From Actinomadura violacea (GTDB lineage Bacteria > Actinomycetota > Actinomycetes > Streptosporangiales > Streptosporangiaceae): 64,000 nt of DNA. Position numbers and translations under genes: made by a program. The DNA lies in contig NZ_JAGEPF010000048.1 of the NCBI RefSeq assembly GCF_017573465.1, positions 1 through 64,000 on the forward strand, in the 5' to 3' direction. Shown here in pieces: positions 8,194 through 17,581 of the stretch (positions within the stretch are counted from its first letter, which is position 1; each line of letters begins with the position of its first letter). The notes under the pieces were generated by a model that saw nothing but the letters and a program-made list of their open reading frames with translations, was not told the DNA's origin and searched no databases.

Positions 8194-9195
8194 TCACGCG
8201 GCCTTGGACGGCTCGACGGGACGCCGCGTCCCGGGCTTGTCCCAGATGCCGAACGCCTTCCAGACCCGCCGGTTCACCGGGTCGATCACGCCGAGCTCGG
8301 CCATCAGGTCGCGGATCTTGCCGACCGAGTTGGAGATCTCCGCCTGCGCGGCCGGGTTCTTGTAGGCCTGCCGGACGACGTCCTTCGGGATGTTGAAGTG
8401 CCGCACCAGCGGCCCGGGCGGGGACAGCATGATCCGCGCCATGACGCCGAGCACGATCGGGGTGGCGAAGCCGAGGATGCGGCGGCGCGCCGGGTTCATG
8501 GACGGGATCCGGTGCTTGAGGTAGTGCCGGGCGAAGGAGATGTGCCGGGCCTCCTCCGCGATGTGGATCTTCATGATCGTCTCTTCGAGCGGGTGCTTGA
8601 TGTGCCCGCCCTTGAGCGACTTGCGCTGCACGTAGTCGATCGGGTCCTCGCCGCCGAGCACGAACACGAAGAACATCTCGGTGGAGACCAGCGGGATCCA
8701 CGGCGCGGCCTGCGCGATGAGGCTGAGCGAGCGCGGCATGCCGCGGATCGGCATCTTCGTCCGGTTCACGAACTCCTGGAACATCATCCCGTGGTGACAT
8801 TCCTCGGTCGTCTCGTGGTAGACGTACCGGAACTCGGGGCGGCCGTTCGGCAGCCGGTAGGCGTAGTTGAGCAGCCCGCGCTTGAGCAGGTTCTCGAACT
8901 GCAGGCCGATCTTCATGGCGGTGGCGACCCGCCACAGCCCGATCTGCGCCTGGATCTGCGGCGGCTGCGACCGGTACCACTCGGTCTCGCCGAGCCGGTC
9001 GAACTGCGGCAGCACCCAGCGCGGGTCGTTCTTGTCGACGACGAACTCGGGGTCGTCCCACGGGATGTCGGCGTAGGCCTCCCAGTGCTTGTCGACCGAC
9101 GCCTTGTTCAGGCGGTCGACGACGCCCAGGTACGACTTCCTGTCCTTGACCTGCTCGCGGACCTCGTCGGCGAGTTCGGTGGGGGCTTTCGGCAT
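8194..9195 (-). CDS. AurF-type diiron oxygenase (ferritin-like)
   Basis: This 333-aa protein matches the p-aminobenzoate N-oxygenase AurF family of non-heme diiron enzymes. Likely iron ligands are visible in EECHH (residues 131-135) and EEARH (214-218), with Glu101 before them in an LQFENLL helix. The name metal-dependent hydrolase is also used for such genes. The substrate is unknown; members do N-oxygenation or fatty acyl chemistry. It is first of a same-strand set with the Baeyer-Villiger-type enzyme (2-nt gap) and the SDR. The TetR gene at 9257 lies 61 nt upstream in the same orientation and probably represses the set. Confidence 0.85.
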   Translation of the reverse strand: MPKAPTELADEVREQVKDRKSYLGVVDRLNKASVDKHWEAYADIPWDDPEFVVDKNDPRWVLPQFDRLGETEWYRSQPPQIQAQIGLWRVATAMKIGLQFENLLKRGLLNYAYRLPNGRPEFRYVYHETTEECHHGMMFQEFVNRTKMPIRGMPRSLSLIAQAAPWIPLVSTEMFFVFVLGGEDPIDYVQRKSLKGGHIKHPLEETIMKIHIAEEARHISFARHYLKHRIPSMNPARRRILGFATPIVLGVMARIMLSPPGPLVRHFNIPKDVVRQAYKNPAAQAEISNSVGKIRDLMAELGVIDPVNRRVWKAFGIWDKPGTRRPVEPSKAA

Positions 9196-9256
9196 GTGAG
9201 GCGCTCCCTCGGGGGTGGTGCGGCCTGCGGGGGCCGGGGGTGGCTCTTCTTCGTGG

Positions 9257-9943
9257 CTAGGGGGTGCCCGCGGCGGCCGCCGCGGGCGACTGCTGCGGCA
9301 CGCTCCCGCCCGGTTCCGGGACGATCAGCTGCGCGATCTCCTTCACCTGGCGGAGCACGGCGGCCTGGTGGCCGCGGGAATCGTCGTCGAGGGCGTTCTG
9401 GATCGACAGCCCGACGAACATCGCGAACAGGCCGCGCAGCATCGTGTCGGTGAAGTCGGGCGGCAGCGTGTTCGCGGGGAACAGCCGCTCGAACGTCTCG
9501 GCGATGGTCTGCAGGATCCGCTCGTTCAGGTCGACGCAGAGCGGGCGCAGCTCCTCGTCGGTGCGGGCCGCCACCGCCAGCTCCATCAGCGCCTTGGCGG
9601 GGCGGCCGCGGAAGACCTCCCAGAGCAGGTCGAGCGCGCCGGTGACGTTGCGGCGCTCCTTGGGCAGGACCGCGAACGCCGTCTCGTACGCCAGCCGCTG
9701 CGCTTCGAGGAGGTGCTCCAGCGCCGCCGCGACCAGGATCATCTTGGTCGGGTAGTGGTGCTGCTGCGCCCCGCGCGAGACGCCCGCGCGGCGGGCGACC
9801 TCGGTGGTCGACGTGCCGGACCAGCCGAGGTCCACGAGGCATTCCATGGTGGCCTCGAGGAGCCTGGCCTGCGTGTACGACCGGCGCTCCTCCTGGGTCC
9901 GGCGCGTTCCGCTGCTGTGGCGCCGGCGCCGGCGGCTGCTCAC
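9257..9943 (-). CDS. TetR/AcrR family transcriptional regulator
   Basis: This 228-aa TetR protein has a basic Arg-rich leader, then the DNA-binding domain (about residues 20-65) with TTEVARRAGVSRGAQQHHYPTK as its core. That HTH variant (GAQQHHYP) is common in mycobacterial and nocardial lipid-gene regulators. I chose the GTG at 9943, seven bases after a GGAGG; a GTG six bases earlier is too close to it, and an ATG at 10021 would run through the operator. It is upstream of the AurF-like oxygenase in the same direction and divergent from an ABC transporter. A palindrome at 9973-9996 is its likely operator. Confidence 0.88.
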   Translation of the reverse strand: MSSRRRRRHSSGTRRTQEERRSYTQARLLEATMECLVDLGWSGTSTTEVARRAGVSRGAQQHHYPTKMILVAAALEHLLEAQRLAYETAFAVLPKERRNVTGALDLLWEVFRGRPAKALMELAVAARTDEELRPLCVDLNERILQTIAETFERLFPANTLPPDFTDTMLRGLFAMFVGLSIQNALDDDSRGHQAAVLRQVKEIAQLIVPEPGGSVPQQSPAAAAAGTP

Positions 9944-9972
9944 TGACACGCCTCCGACGGTACGAGCCCACT

Positions 9973-9996
9973 TACAAGCAAGCAAGCCTGCTTGTA
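9973..9996. promoter_or_regulatory. Palindromic operator upstream of TetR gene
   Basis: Arms TACAAGCA (9973-9980) and TGCTTGTA (9989-9996) form a perfect inverted repeat around an 8-nt spacer that itself repeats AGCAAGC. It lies 30 nt before the regulator's start, where an autoregulatory TetR site is expected. It is AT-richer than its surroundings. Confidence 0.6.
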
Positions 9997-10190
9997 TGTT
10001 GCTCGCATCACAATTGGACACCGCGTCTTATTGATCTTGCGGCGGAGGAGTACACCCGGCGGGGTACCCGGCCCGGCCGCGCTGCCGCCCCGGCGGTACG
10101 CGCGGGCGCGCCGGTGCCGCCCCCGGGGTAGGTGCGGTGCCTCTCGCAGCCGGACGACGCGGGCCGTACCGCCGCGTGACGATCCCGGCC

Positions 10191-10970
10191 ATGGGAAACG
10201 CGGCAGAGGCAAGACGAACCATCAGCGAGGCGGACGCGGCCATGGGCGGCGCCCGCACGGAACGGCTCACCAAGGTCTACGGGGCCGGCGACATGGCGGT
10301 GCGCGCGCTCGACGAGGTGAGCGTGGCGTTCCCCGCCGGGCGCTTCACCGCCATCATGGGGCCGTCCGGCGCCGGCAAATCGACCCTGATGCACTGCGTG
10401 GCGGGCCTGGAGGACGCCACGTCGGGCAAGGTCTACGTGGGCGACCAGGAACTCGGGTCGCTCTCGGACCGGCGGCTGACGCGGCTGCGGCGCGAGCGCA
10501 TCGGCTTCGTGTTCCAGGCGTTCAACCTGCTCCCGACGCTCACCGCGAAGGACAACATCGTCCTGCCGATGACGCTGGCGGGCACGCACCCCGACCCGGA
10601 GTGGCTGGACACGGTGGTGCGCGTACTGCGGCTGGGGCAGCGGCTCACTCACAAGCCGTCGGAACTGTCCGGCGGACAGCAGCAGAGGGTGGCGCTCGCG
10701 CGCGCACTGGTCACCCGTCCGCGGATCGTGTTCGCGGACGAACCGACCGGCAACCTCGACTCCCGTACGGGCGCGGAGGTGCTGGACCTTCTGCGCGGCG
10801 CCGTCGACGACCTCGGCCAGACGGTCGCGATGGTGACCCACGATCCGGTCGCCGCCGGCTACGCCGACGCGGTCGTGTTCCTCGCCGACGGGCGCATCGT
10901 CGACGTGATGGACGAGCCCACGGCCGACCGGGTCCTCGACCGGATGCGCGGGCTGGGGGACCGGTCATGA
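10191..10970 (+). CDS. ABC transporter ATP-binding protein (MacB/LolD type)
   Basis: This 259-aa ATPase has Walker A GPSGAGKST, the Q-loop in VFQAFNLLP, the signature LSGGQQQR, Walker B RIVFADEPTG and the H-loop MVTH. The set is typical of MacB/LolD-type exporters that pair with an FtsX-like permease. The permease gene overlaps the stop by 4 nt (ATGA), so the two are coupled. The start is uncertain: the ATG at 10191 is used, but GTG 10137 and ATG 10242 are in frame, and 10242 sits nearest the first conserved strand with GAGG upstream. The cargo is unknown. Confidence 0.93.
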   Translation: MGNAAEARRTISEADAAMGGARTERLTKVYGAGDMAVRALDEVSVAFPAGRFTAIMGPSGAGKSTLMHCVAGLEDATSGKVYVGDQELGSLSDRRLTRLRRERIGFVFQAFNLLPTLTAKDNIVLPMTLAGTHPDPEWLDTVVRVLRLGQRLTHKPSELSGGQQQRVALARALVTRPRIVFADEPTGNLDSRTGAEVLDLLRGAVDDLGQTVAMVTHDPVAAGYADAVVFLADGRIVDVMDEPTADRVLDRMRGLGDRS

Positions 10971-13477
10971 CCGGGCTCGTCTTCAAGGAGCTGTGGGGGC
11001 GCAAGCGCCGCATGGTCGGCTCGCTGGTCGCGGTGTTCCTCGGCGTGACGTTCCTTACCGGCACGCTGGTGCTCGGCGACACGCTCGCGTCCAGCATCGG
11101 CGGCTACTTCTCCGGCGCCTACGGCAAGAGCGACGTCAGCGTCCGCAACTCCACCAAGGTCAGCGACTCGCCCTGGGGCGCGCGCGGGCAGATCGACGCG
11201 TCGGTACTGGGCAAGGTGCGCGGCGTGAACGGCGTCGCGAACGCCGAACCCGTCATCCAGGGGTCCGGGCAGCTGCTCGCCAAGGACGGGACGACCATCC
11301 CGTCGCGCGGCCCGAGGACCGCCGGGAACTGGCTGAACGACCCGAAGCTCAACCCCTACCGGCTCGCCGAGGGACGGGCGCCGCGCGCCCCGGACGAGGT
11401 CGTCATCAACAAACTGTTCGCCGACCAGGGCAAGCTGAAGGTCGGCGACCGGACGGCCGTGCTCACACCCGAGCGCGTCCCGGTGACGGTCGTCGGGATC
11501 AGCAGGTTCGGCGGCGAGGACGCGTTCGGCGAGACGTCGTTCACCGCGTTCAGCCTCGAGGGCGCGCAGCGGTACGTCGCGAAGACGCCCGGCCGCATCA
11601 GCAGCGTCGCGGTCCGCGCGGCCGGCGGGATCGGCCAGGACCGGCTCGCCGCGCGGATCCGCCCGGTGCTGCCCGCCGGGACCGAGGCCGTCACCAACCG
11701 CGCCCAGGTCGACGAGGGCATGACCGCCGTGCAGGACGGCTTCCTGAAGACGTTCCGGATCGTGCTCGGCGCGTTCGGCGGCGTCGCCCTGTTCGTCGCG
11801 GCGTTCAGCATCCACAACACGTTCGCGATCACGATGGCGCAGCGGACCCGCGAGTCGGCGCTGCTGCGCGCGCTCGGCGCCGGCCGCCGCCAGGTCGTGT
11901 CGATCGCCGGGATCGAGGCGCTGGTGATCGGCGGCGCCGCCACCCTGGCCGGGCTCGCCGGCGGGTTCGGCTTCGCCGCGCTGCTCAGGCTGCTGTTCAC
12001 CACGTTCCGGATCGGGATCGCGATGGAGGGGCTCACCGTCTCCGCGACGACGCTGCTGGTCGCGGTGCCCGCCGGGCTGCTGGTGACGCTCGTCGCGGCG
12101 ATCGGGCCCGCGGTGAGGGCGTCGCGGGTGCGGCCGCTGGCGGCGCTGCGCGAGGTCGCGGCGGAGCCGTCGCGGCCGTCCGACACCCGGGTGATCATCG
12201 GCGGGGTGCTCGGGGCGGTGGCCGCGGGCACGGTCGTGCTGGGCGCGGCCGGCGGGCAGATGGCGATGGCCGCCGCCGGCGCGGTGCTCTGCCTGGTCGC
12301 GATGGTCGTGCTCGGACCGGCCGTGGCACGCCCGGCCGCCGCCCTCGCCGGCGCCCCGGCCGCACGGCTGCGGGGCGTGCCCGGCGCGCTGGCCAGGGGC
12401 AACGCCGCGCGCAGCCCGCGCCGCACCGCCGGCGCCGCGACCGCGCTGATGATCGGCGTCGGCGTCGTCACGCTGCTCACGGTGTTCGTCGGCACGCTGC
12501 GCGCGTCGCTGGAGGACGGCGTCGCCGGGTCGTTCAAGGGCCCGCTCGTGGTGGACGGCGGCGGCAACGAGACCGGCGGCTTCGCCCCGCGGCTCGTCGA
12601 CGAGGCGGGGCGGCTGCCGCAGGTCGCCGGGATCGCCGGGCTCGGCACCGGCGGCATGCGGGTCGGCGGCCGCGTCGCGACCGTGTCCGTGGGCGACCCG
12701 TCCGCGCTGGGCCGCGTCCTGGACCTCGACGTCACGCAGGGGTCCCTCGCCGGGCCCGGCACGTTCGCGGTGTCGAAGAAGGCCGCCGACGACCGCGGCT
12801 GGCACGCCGGCTCGCCCGTCGGCCTCACCTTCGCCGACGGCACCACCCGGCAGGTCACGGTGGGCGCCGTCTACGAACGGACCGACCTGACCGGCGACTA
12901 CCTCGTCCCGTCGGCGATCTGGGACGCCCACACCAAGCAGCCGCTCATGACGAGTGCCTTCGTCGACCTGAGGCCGGGCGCGTCCGTCGCCTCGGCGCGG
13001 CGCGCCCTCACCGCGCTCGCCAAGCCGTACGGAGCACCCGAGGTCGAGACCCGCGGCGCGTTCGTCGCGGCGCAGACGTCCGACATGAACGGCTTCATCG
13101 CCGTCGTCTACGGGATGCTCGCCCTCGCGATCATCATCGCGCTGCTCGGCATCGCCAACACGCTGTCGCTGTCGGTGCACGAGCGGACCCGCGAGCTCGG
13201 GCTGCTGCGCGCCGTCGGCGCGACCCGGCCGCAGATCCGCTCGATGGTGCGCTGGGAATCGCTGATCGTCGCGCTGTTCGGCACCGCCGGCGGCCTCGGC
13301 CTCGGCGTGTTCCTCGGCTGGGGGCTCGGCGCCGCGCTCGGCAACCCGTTCGCCGCCCCGCCCGTCCAGCTGACCGTGATCGCGCTGGTCGGAGCTGCGG
13401 CGGGCGCGCTCGCGGCGATCAGGCCCGCCCGCCGGGCCGCCCGGGGGGCGATCCTCGCCTCGATCGCCGCACCGTGA
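10967..13477 (+). CDS. FtsX-like ABC transporter permease
   Basis: This 836-aa permease has a first membrane helix (about residues 16-40), a large extracytoplasmic domain, three helices near residues 265-395 (FtsX domain 1), a second set of helices (about 405-520), another extracytoplasmic domain, and three final helices (about 705-830, FtsX domain 2). The motif pair ALLRALGA and GLLRAVGA marks the coupling regions of the two FtsX halves. The two-lobe form is common in actinobacteria and acts in lipid, lipoprotein or antibiotic export by mechanotransmission rather than by a classical channel. The ATG at 10967 overlaps the ATPase stop. Confidence 0.93.
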   Translation: MTGLVFKELWGRKRRMVGSLVAVFLGVTFLTGTLVLGDTLASSIGGYFSGAYGKSDVSVRNSTKVSDSPWGARGQIDASVLGKVRGVNGVANAEPVIQGSGQLLAKDGTTIPSRGPRTAGNWLNDPKLNPYRLAEGRAPRAPDEVVINKLFADQGKLKVGDRTAVLTPERVPVTVVGISRFGGEDAFGETSFTAFSLEGAQRYVAKTPGRISSVAVRAAGGIGQDRLAARIRPVLPAGTEAVTNRAQVDEGMTAVQDGFLKTFRIVLGAFGGVALFVAAFSIHNTFAITMAQRTRESALLRALGAGRRQVVSIAGIEALVIGGAATLAGLAGGFGFAALLRLLFTTFRIGIAMEGLTVSATTLLVAVPAGLLVTLVAAIGPAVRASRVRPLAALREVAAEPSRPSDTRVIIGGVLGAVAAGTVVLGAAGGQMAMAAAGAVLCLVAMVVLGPAVARPAAALAGAPAARLRGVPGALARGNAARSPRRTAGAATALMIGVGVVTLLTVFVGTLRASLEDGVAGSFKGPLVVDGGGNETGGFAPRLVDEAGRLPQVAGIAGLGTGGMRVGGRVATVSVGDPSALGRVLDLDVTQGSLAGPGTFAVSKKAADDRGWHAGSPVGLTFADGTTRQVTVGAVYERTDLTGDYLVPSAIWDAHTKQPLMTSAFVDLRPGASVASARRALTALAKPYGAPEVETRGAFVAAQTSDMNGFIAVVYGMLALAIIIALLGIANTLSLSVHERTRELGLLRAVGATRPQIRSMVRWESLIVALFGTAGGLGLGVFLGWGLGAALGNPFAAPPVQLTVIALVGAAAGALAAIRPARRAARGAILASIAAP

Positions 13478-13490
13478 CACCGCCCACGGC

Positions 13491-13527
13491 CCCGCCCCGC
13501 AAGGCCCCGCAGGGCCTGCGGGGCGGG
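13491..13527 (+). terminator. Hairpin terminator after ABC transporter
   Basis: A GC-rich stem (13491-13506 with 13513-13527, one unpaired base) lies 14 nt after the permease stop and before the next gene's start at 13573. Confidence 0.65.
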
Positions 13528-13572
13528 CCGCCCGGGCGGCTCGCGGCGCCGCGGCGCGGATAGTGTGTGTCC

Positions 13573-14784
13573 ATGCAGGTCACACAGTCGGGCAAGCTGA
13601 CCAACGTCTGTTACGACATCCGCGGGCCGGTGCTCAAGCGCGCCAAGCAGCTCGAGGCCGAGGGCCACAACATCCTCAAGCTGCACATCGGCAACCCCGC
13701 CCCGTTCGGGTTCGAGGCTCCGCCGGAGCTCCTCCAGGACATGATCCGCAACCTGCCGGACGCGCACGGCTACAGCGACTCCAAGGGCATCCTCCCCGCC
13801 CGCCGCGCCATCGTGCAGCGGTTCGAGGACAACGGCGTCACCGGCCTGGACGTCGAGGACGTCTACCTCGGCAACGGCGTGTCCGAGCTGATCGTGCTGA
13901 CGCTGCAGGCGCTGCTCAACGACGGCGACGAGGTGCTGATCCCCGCGCCCGACTACCCGCTGTGGACGGCGTCGGTGTCGCTGTGCGGCGGCACCCCCGT
14001 CCACTACCTGTGCGACGAGGCCGCCGACTGGGCGCCGAGCCTGGACGACATCGAGGCCAAGATCGGCGACCGCACCCGGGCGATCGTGCTGATCAACCCG
14101 AACAACCCGACCGGCGCGGTGTACCCGCGCGAGGTGCTCACCCAGATCGTCGAGATCGCCCGCCGCCGCAATCTGATCGTCTTCGCGGACGAGATCTACG
14201 ACCGGATCCTCTACGACGACGCCGTGCACGTCCCGATCGCCTCGCTGGCCCCCGACCTGCTGTGCCTCACCTTCGGCGGGCTGTCGAAGAACTACCGGGT
14301 CGCCGGGTTCCGGTCCGGATGGGTGGTGCTGTCCGGGCCCAAGGAGCACGCCGAGTCCTACATCGAGGGCCTGGACATCCTCGCCAACATGCGGCTGTGC
14401 CCCAACGTCCCCGGCCAGCACGCGATCCAGGCCGCGCTCGGCGGCTACCAGAGCATCGACGACCTCGTCCTGCCCGCCGGCCGGCTCGGCGAGCAGCGCG
14501 ACCGCGCCTGGAAGCTGCTCAACGACCTGCCCGGCGTCAGCTGCGTCCGGCCGAAGGGCGCGCTGTACGTGTTCCCGCGGCTCGACCCCGAGATGTACCC
14601 GATCGAGGACGACATGCGCTTCGCCCTCGACCTGCTCGAAAAGCAGAAGATCCTCGTCGTGCAGGGGACCGGGTTCAACTGGCCGTCCACCGACCATTTC
14701 CGCGTCGTCACCCTGCAGTACGCCGACGACCTCGAAGAGGCCGTCGGCCGCATCGGCGACTACCTGAGCGCCTACCGGCGCTGA
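13573..14784 (+). CDS. Class I/II pyridoxal phosphate aminotransferase (AlaA/AlaT-like)
   Basis: This 403-aa fold-type I aminotransferase should make alanine from pyruvate and glutamate, judged by its resemblance to AlaA/AlaT. Features include NPNNPTG (substrate/PLP pocket), DEIYDRILYDD (Asp to pyridine N and Tyr to O3'), the PLP lysine in LSKNYRVAGFRSGW, and the C-terminal FRVVTL with the carboxylate-binding Arg. A GTG at 13567, two codons upstream, is an alternative start. No ribosome-binding site is visible and a TAGTGT hexamer lies about 6 nt upstream, so the mRNA may be leaderless. It converges on the helicase gene with a 7-nt gap. Confidence 0.92.
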   Translation: MQVTQSGKLTNVCYDIRGPVLKRAKQLEAEGHNILKLHIGNPAPFGFEAPPELLQDMIRNLPDAHGYSDSKGILPARRAIVQRFEDNGVTGLDVEDVYLGNGVSELIVLTLQALLNDGDEVLIPAPDYPLWTASVSLCGGTPVHYLCDEAADWAPSLDDIEAKIGDRTRAIVLINPNNPTGAVYPREVLTQIVEIARRRNLIVFADEIYDRILYDDAVHVPIASLAPDLLCLTFGGLSKNYRVAGFRSGWVVLSGPKEHAESYIEGLDILANMRLCPNVPGQHAIQAALGGYQSIDDLVLPAGRLGEQRDRAWKLLNDLPGVSCVRPKGALYVFPRLDPEMYPIEDDMRFALDLLEKQKILVVQGTGFNWPSTDHFRVVTLQYADDLEEAVGRIGDYLSAYRR

Positions 14785-14791
14785 CGGGCCG

Positions 14792-16900
14792 TCACGACCC
14801 GGACGCGGCGGCGTCCAGGCGCCGCAGCGCGCCGCGCACCACGTCCGGGTCGGTCGTCGCCCAGAACGGCGGCAGCGAGTTCTTCAGGAACCCGCCGTAG
14901 CGGGCCGTCGCCAGCCGCGGGTCGAGCACGGCGACCACGCCCCGGTCGTCCATCGACCGCAGCAGCCGGCCCGCGCCCTGCGCCAGCAGCAGCGCCGCGT
15001 GCGTCGCCGCCACCGACATGAACCCGTTGCCGCCGCGCGCCGCGATCGCCCGCGACCGCGCCGACGACACCGGGTCGTCCGGGCGCGGGAACGGGATCCG
15101 GTCCATGATCACCAGCTGCAGCGACGGGCCCGGGACGTCCACCCCCTGCCACAGCGACAGCGTCCCGAACAGGCACGTCCGCTCGTCCTCCGCGAACTGC
15201 TTGACCAGCAGGGACGTGGAGTCCTCGCCCTGGCACAGCAGCGGGTGCGACAGGTGGTCCTTCAGCTCGTCGGCGGCCTGCCGGGCCGCCCGCATCGAGG
15301 AGAACAGCCCGAGCGTCCGGCCGCCCGCCGCCTCGATCAGCTCGGTGATCTCGGTCAGGTAGGCGTCGGCGAGCCCGTCCCGGCCGGGCTGCGGCAGATG
15401 CCGCGCCACGTACAGGATGCCGGACTTGGGATGGTCGAACGGGGAACCGACGTCGAGACCGGACCAGACGAGCTCCTTGCCGTCCTTCGCGTCCCCGCCG
15501 TCGGTCGCCGTCTGCGCGAGGCCCTCGGCGGCCGTCCGCGCGTCCTTCGGCGCGTTCTCGCCGAGCGGCGGCAGCCCCCACTGCCGCGCCAGCGGCTCGA
15601 ACGACCCGCCCAGCGTCAGCGTCGCCGACGTGAGCACCGCCGTGCGCTGCTCGAACAGCGTCGTCCGCAGCAGGCCGCCCACCCCGATCGGCGCGACGTG
15701 CAGCGCCGGCGGGCGCTTCGGGCGCCCCTCCTGGACGAACGGCTTCTCCAGCCACACCACGTCGAACCGCTGCGAGATCTCCGGCTGGAACGCCTCCAGC
15801 ATCCGCACGGCGGTGTCGTGCAGATCCTCCAGCGAAGACCGCGCCGCCTTCCGGGCGGCCATGTCGCCCGGATCCGCGTCCTTCTTCTCCGGGCCGATCG
15901 CCGTGACGCACGCGTGCAGCGCGTCCCGCGTGGCCGCGAGCGTGTTGCCCAAGGCGGGGGACAGGACGTCCATACGGCCTGCGGGCAGATCCTCCAGCAG
16001 GACGCCGAGCCCCTCCGCGGCCTCCTTGAGCCGGTCGGCGACGCCCTCCTCGACCAGGCGCCCGCAGCGCCGCGCCGCCGTGTCCACCGCGGCCGCGCTC
16101 ACATCGCCCGTCGCGACCGAGGTGACCCGGTCGACCAGCTCGTGCGCCTCGTCCACGATCACCACGTCGTGCTCCGGCAGGACCTGGAACTCCTCCAGCG
16201 CGTCGATCGCCAGCAGCGCGTGGTTGGTCACCACGATGTGCGCCTCGCCCGCCTCGGCGCGCGCCAGCTCGGCGAAGCACTCCGTCCCCTGCGGGCAGCG
16301 CTGCGCGCCCAGGCACTCCTTCGCGGTGACGGCCACCTGCCGCCACGCCTGCTCGCTCACCCCGGGGACCAGCTCGTCGCGGTCGCCGGTGGTCGTCTCC
16401 TCGGCCCACTCGTTCAGCCGCTTGACCTGGCGCCCAAGATTGGACAGCTGCTGCGGGTCGAACAGGCCCGAGCCGCCCTCGTCCTCCTCCGGCGCGCCCG
16501 TCTGCACCCGGTGCAGGCACAGGTAGTTGCGCCGGCCCTTCAGGATCGCGAACTTCAGCTCCCGGCCGAGCAGCGGGTTCAGCGCCTCGGCCAGCCGCGG
16601 CAGGTCCCGGTCGACGAGCTGGCGCTGCAGCGCGATCGTGGCGGTCGACACCACCACCGTGGTCTGCTTCTCCACCGCGTACCGGATCGCCGGGACGAGA
16701 TAGGCCAGCGACTTGCCCGTCCCGGTGCCCGCCTGCGCGGCGACGTGCTCGCCCGAGGCGATGGCCTTCGCCACCGCCCCCGCCATCTCCACCTGACCAG
16801 GGCGCTCGGCGCCCCCGATGGCCTCCACGGCGGCGGACAGCAGCGTCGGCATGTCCGGAATCTGGGTGTCGCTGTCGGTCAGCAGATCAGGGGCGGGCAC
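14792..16900 (-). CDS. ATP-dependent DNA helicase, DinG/XPD type
   Basis: This superfamily 2 iron-sulfur helicase (about 702 aa) has Walker A AGTGTGKS near residues 57-64, a DEAH box in VDEAHEL, and four cysteines (one in NYLCLHR, three in CLGAQRCPQGTEC) placed to bind a 4Fe-4S cluster as in XPD/DinG. The C-terminal helicase domain ends with the QGAGRLLRS motif VI. It should unwind forked or R-loop DNA 5' to 3' in repair. The start is uncertain: GTG 16900, ATG 16852 and an ATG at 16960 are in frame; the family's N terminus fits 16900 or 16852. It is divergent from a phosphoribosyltransferase. Confidence 0.9.
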   Translation of the reverse strand: MPAPDLLTDSDTQIPDMPTLLSAAVEAIGGAERPGQVEMAGAVAKAIASGEHVAAQAGTGTGKSLAYLVPAIRYAVEKQTTVVVSTATIALQRQLVDRDLPRLAEALNPLLGRELKFAILKGRRNYLCLHRVQTGAPEEDEGGSGLFDPQQLSNLGRQVKRLNEWAEETTTGDRDELVPGVSEQAWRQVAVTAKECLGAQRCPQGTECFAELARAEAGEAHIVVTNHALLAIDALEEFQVLPEHDVVIVDEAHELVDRVTSVATGDVSAAAVDTAARRCGRLVEEGVADRLKEAAEGLGVLLEDLPAGRMDVLSPALGNTLAATRDALHACVTAIGPEKKDADPGDMAARKAARSSLEDLHDTAVRMLEAFQPEISQRFDVVWLEKPFVQEGRPKRPPALHVAPIGVGGLLRTTLFEQRTAVLTSATLTLGGSFEPLARQWGLPPLGENAPKDARTAAEGLAQTATDGGDAKDGKELVWSGLDVGSPFDHPKSGILYVARHLPQPGRDGLADAYLTEITELIEAAGGRTLGLFSSMRAARQAADELKDHLSHPLLCQGEDSTSLLVKQFAEDERTCLFGTLSLWQGVDVPGPSLQLVIMDRIPFPRPDDPVSSARSRAIAARGGNGFMSVAATHAALLLAQGAGRLLRSMDDRGVVAVLDPRLATARYGGFLKNSLPPFWATTDPDVVRGALRRLDAAASGS

Positions 16901-16984
16901 GTCGCCCAACGCTACAGCCCGCGGCGGACACCCGCGCCCGGACGCGGTGACGGGCACCACTCCGCCGGGCTCGGCCCGGTCCGG

Positions 16985-17016
16985 TTGACGCCCTTTGGGA
17001 CGGGTCGGCCAAGATA
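16985..17016 (+). promoter_or_regulatory. Putative sigma-70-like promoter
   Basis: A TTGACG box (16985-16990) is followed after about 20 nt by AAGATA (17011-17016), only 6 nt before the GTG at 17023. With no ribosome-binding site seen, this fits a leaderless transcript of the phosphoribosyltransferase gene. The -10 match and spacing are imperfect. Confidence 0.4.
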
Positions 17017-17022
17017 GGGGCC

Positions 17023-17520
17023 GTGTCTGCTGAAAGAGAAGTCCTGACCTGGGAGTTGTTCGGCACGGCCGGGCGTGAGCTGGCCCAGGAGATCGCTGCC
17101 GACGGCTACCGGCCCGACCTGATCCTGTCCATCGCCCGCGGCGGCCTGTTCGTCGCCGGGTCCCTCGGCTACGCCCTCGACGTCAAGAACCTGCACGTGA
17201 TGAACGTCGAGTTCTACACCGGCGTCGACCAGCGCCTCGAACTGCCGGTCATGCTCCCGCCGGTGCCGAACGCCGTCGACCTGTCCGGCGCCAAGGTCCT
17301 GGTCGCCGACGACGTCGCCGACACCGGCGCCACCCTCAAGCTCGTCCGCGACTTCTGCGCCGACCACGTCGCCGACGTCCGCTGCGCCGTCGTCTACGAG
17401 AAGCCGCACTCCAGCGTGAAGTGCGAGTACGTCTGGCGGCACACCGACCGCTGGATCAACTTCCCCTGGTCGACCGAGCCGCCCGTCGTCAGCCGGCCGC
17501 AGCAGATCCTCGACGCCTGA
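17023..17520 (+). CDS. Phosphoribosyltransferase (type I)
   Basis: This 165-aa type I phosphoribosyltransferase carries the PRPP-binding signature VLVADDVADTGATL (about residues 90-103), an early LSIARGGL motif and a late WINFPW tail. The overall form is that of xanthine/hypoxanthine-guanine or XGPRT-like enzymes of actinobacteria, where WINFPW is typical of purine salvage members. It should transfer a nucleobase to PRPP; the exact base is unclear. Start is GTG 17023, likely leaderless. It is divergent from the helicase and 61 nt before the DUF4192 gene. Confidence 0.88.
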   Translation: MSAEREVLTWELFGTAGRELAQEIAADGYRPDLILSIARGGLFVAGSLGYALDVKNLHVMNVEFYTGVDQRLELPVMLPPVPNAVDLSGAKVLVADDVADTGATLKLVRDFCADHVADVRCAVVYEKPHSSVKCEYVWRHTDRWINFPWSTEPPVVSRPQQILDA

Positions 17521-17581
17521 GGTTATCCACATTTCGCTGCGCGCTATCGGCCGTCCGGAGCGGGCTGCCAGTGTCGAAGGC

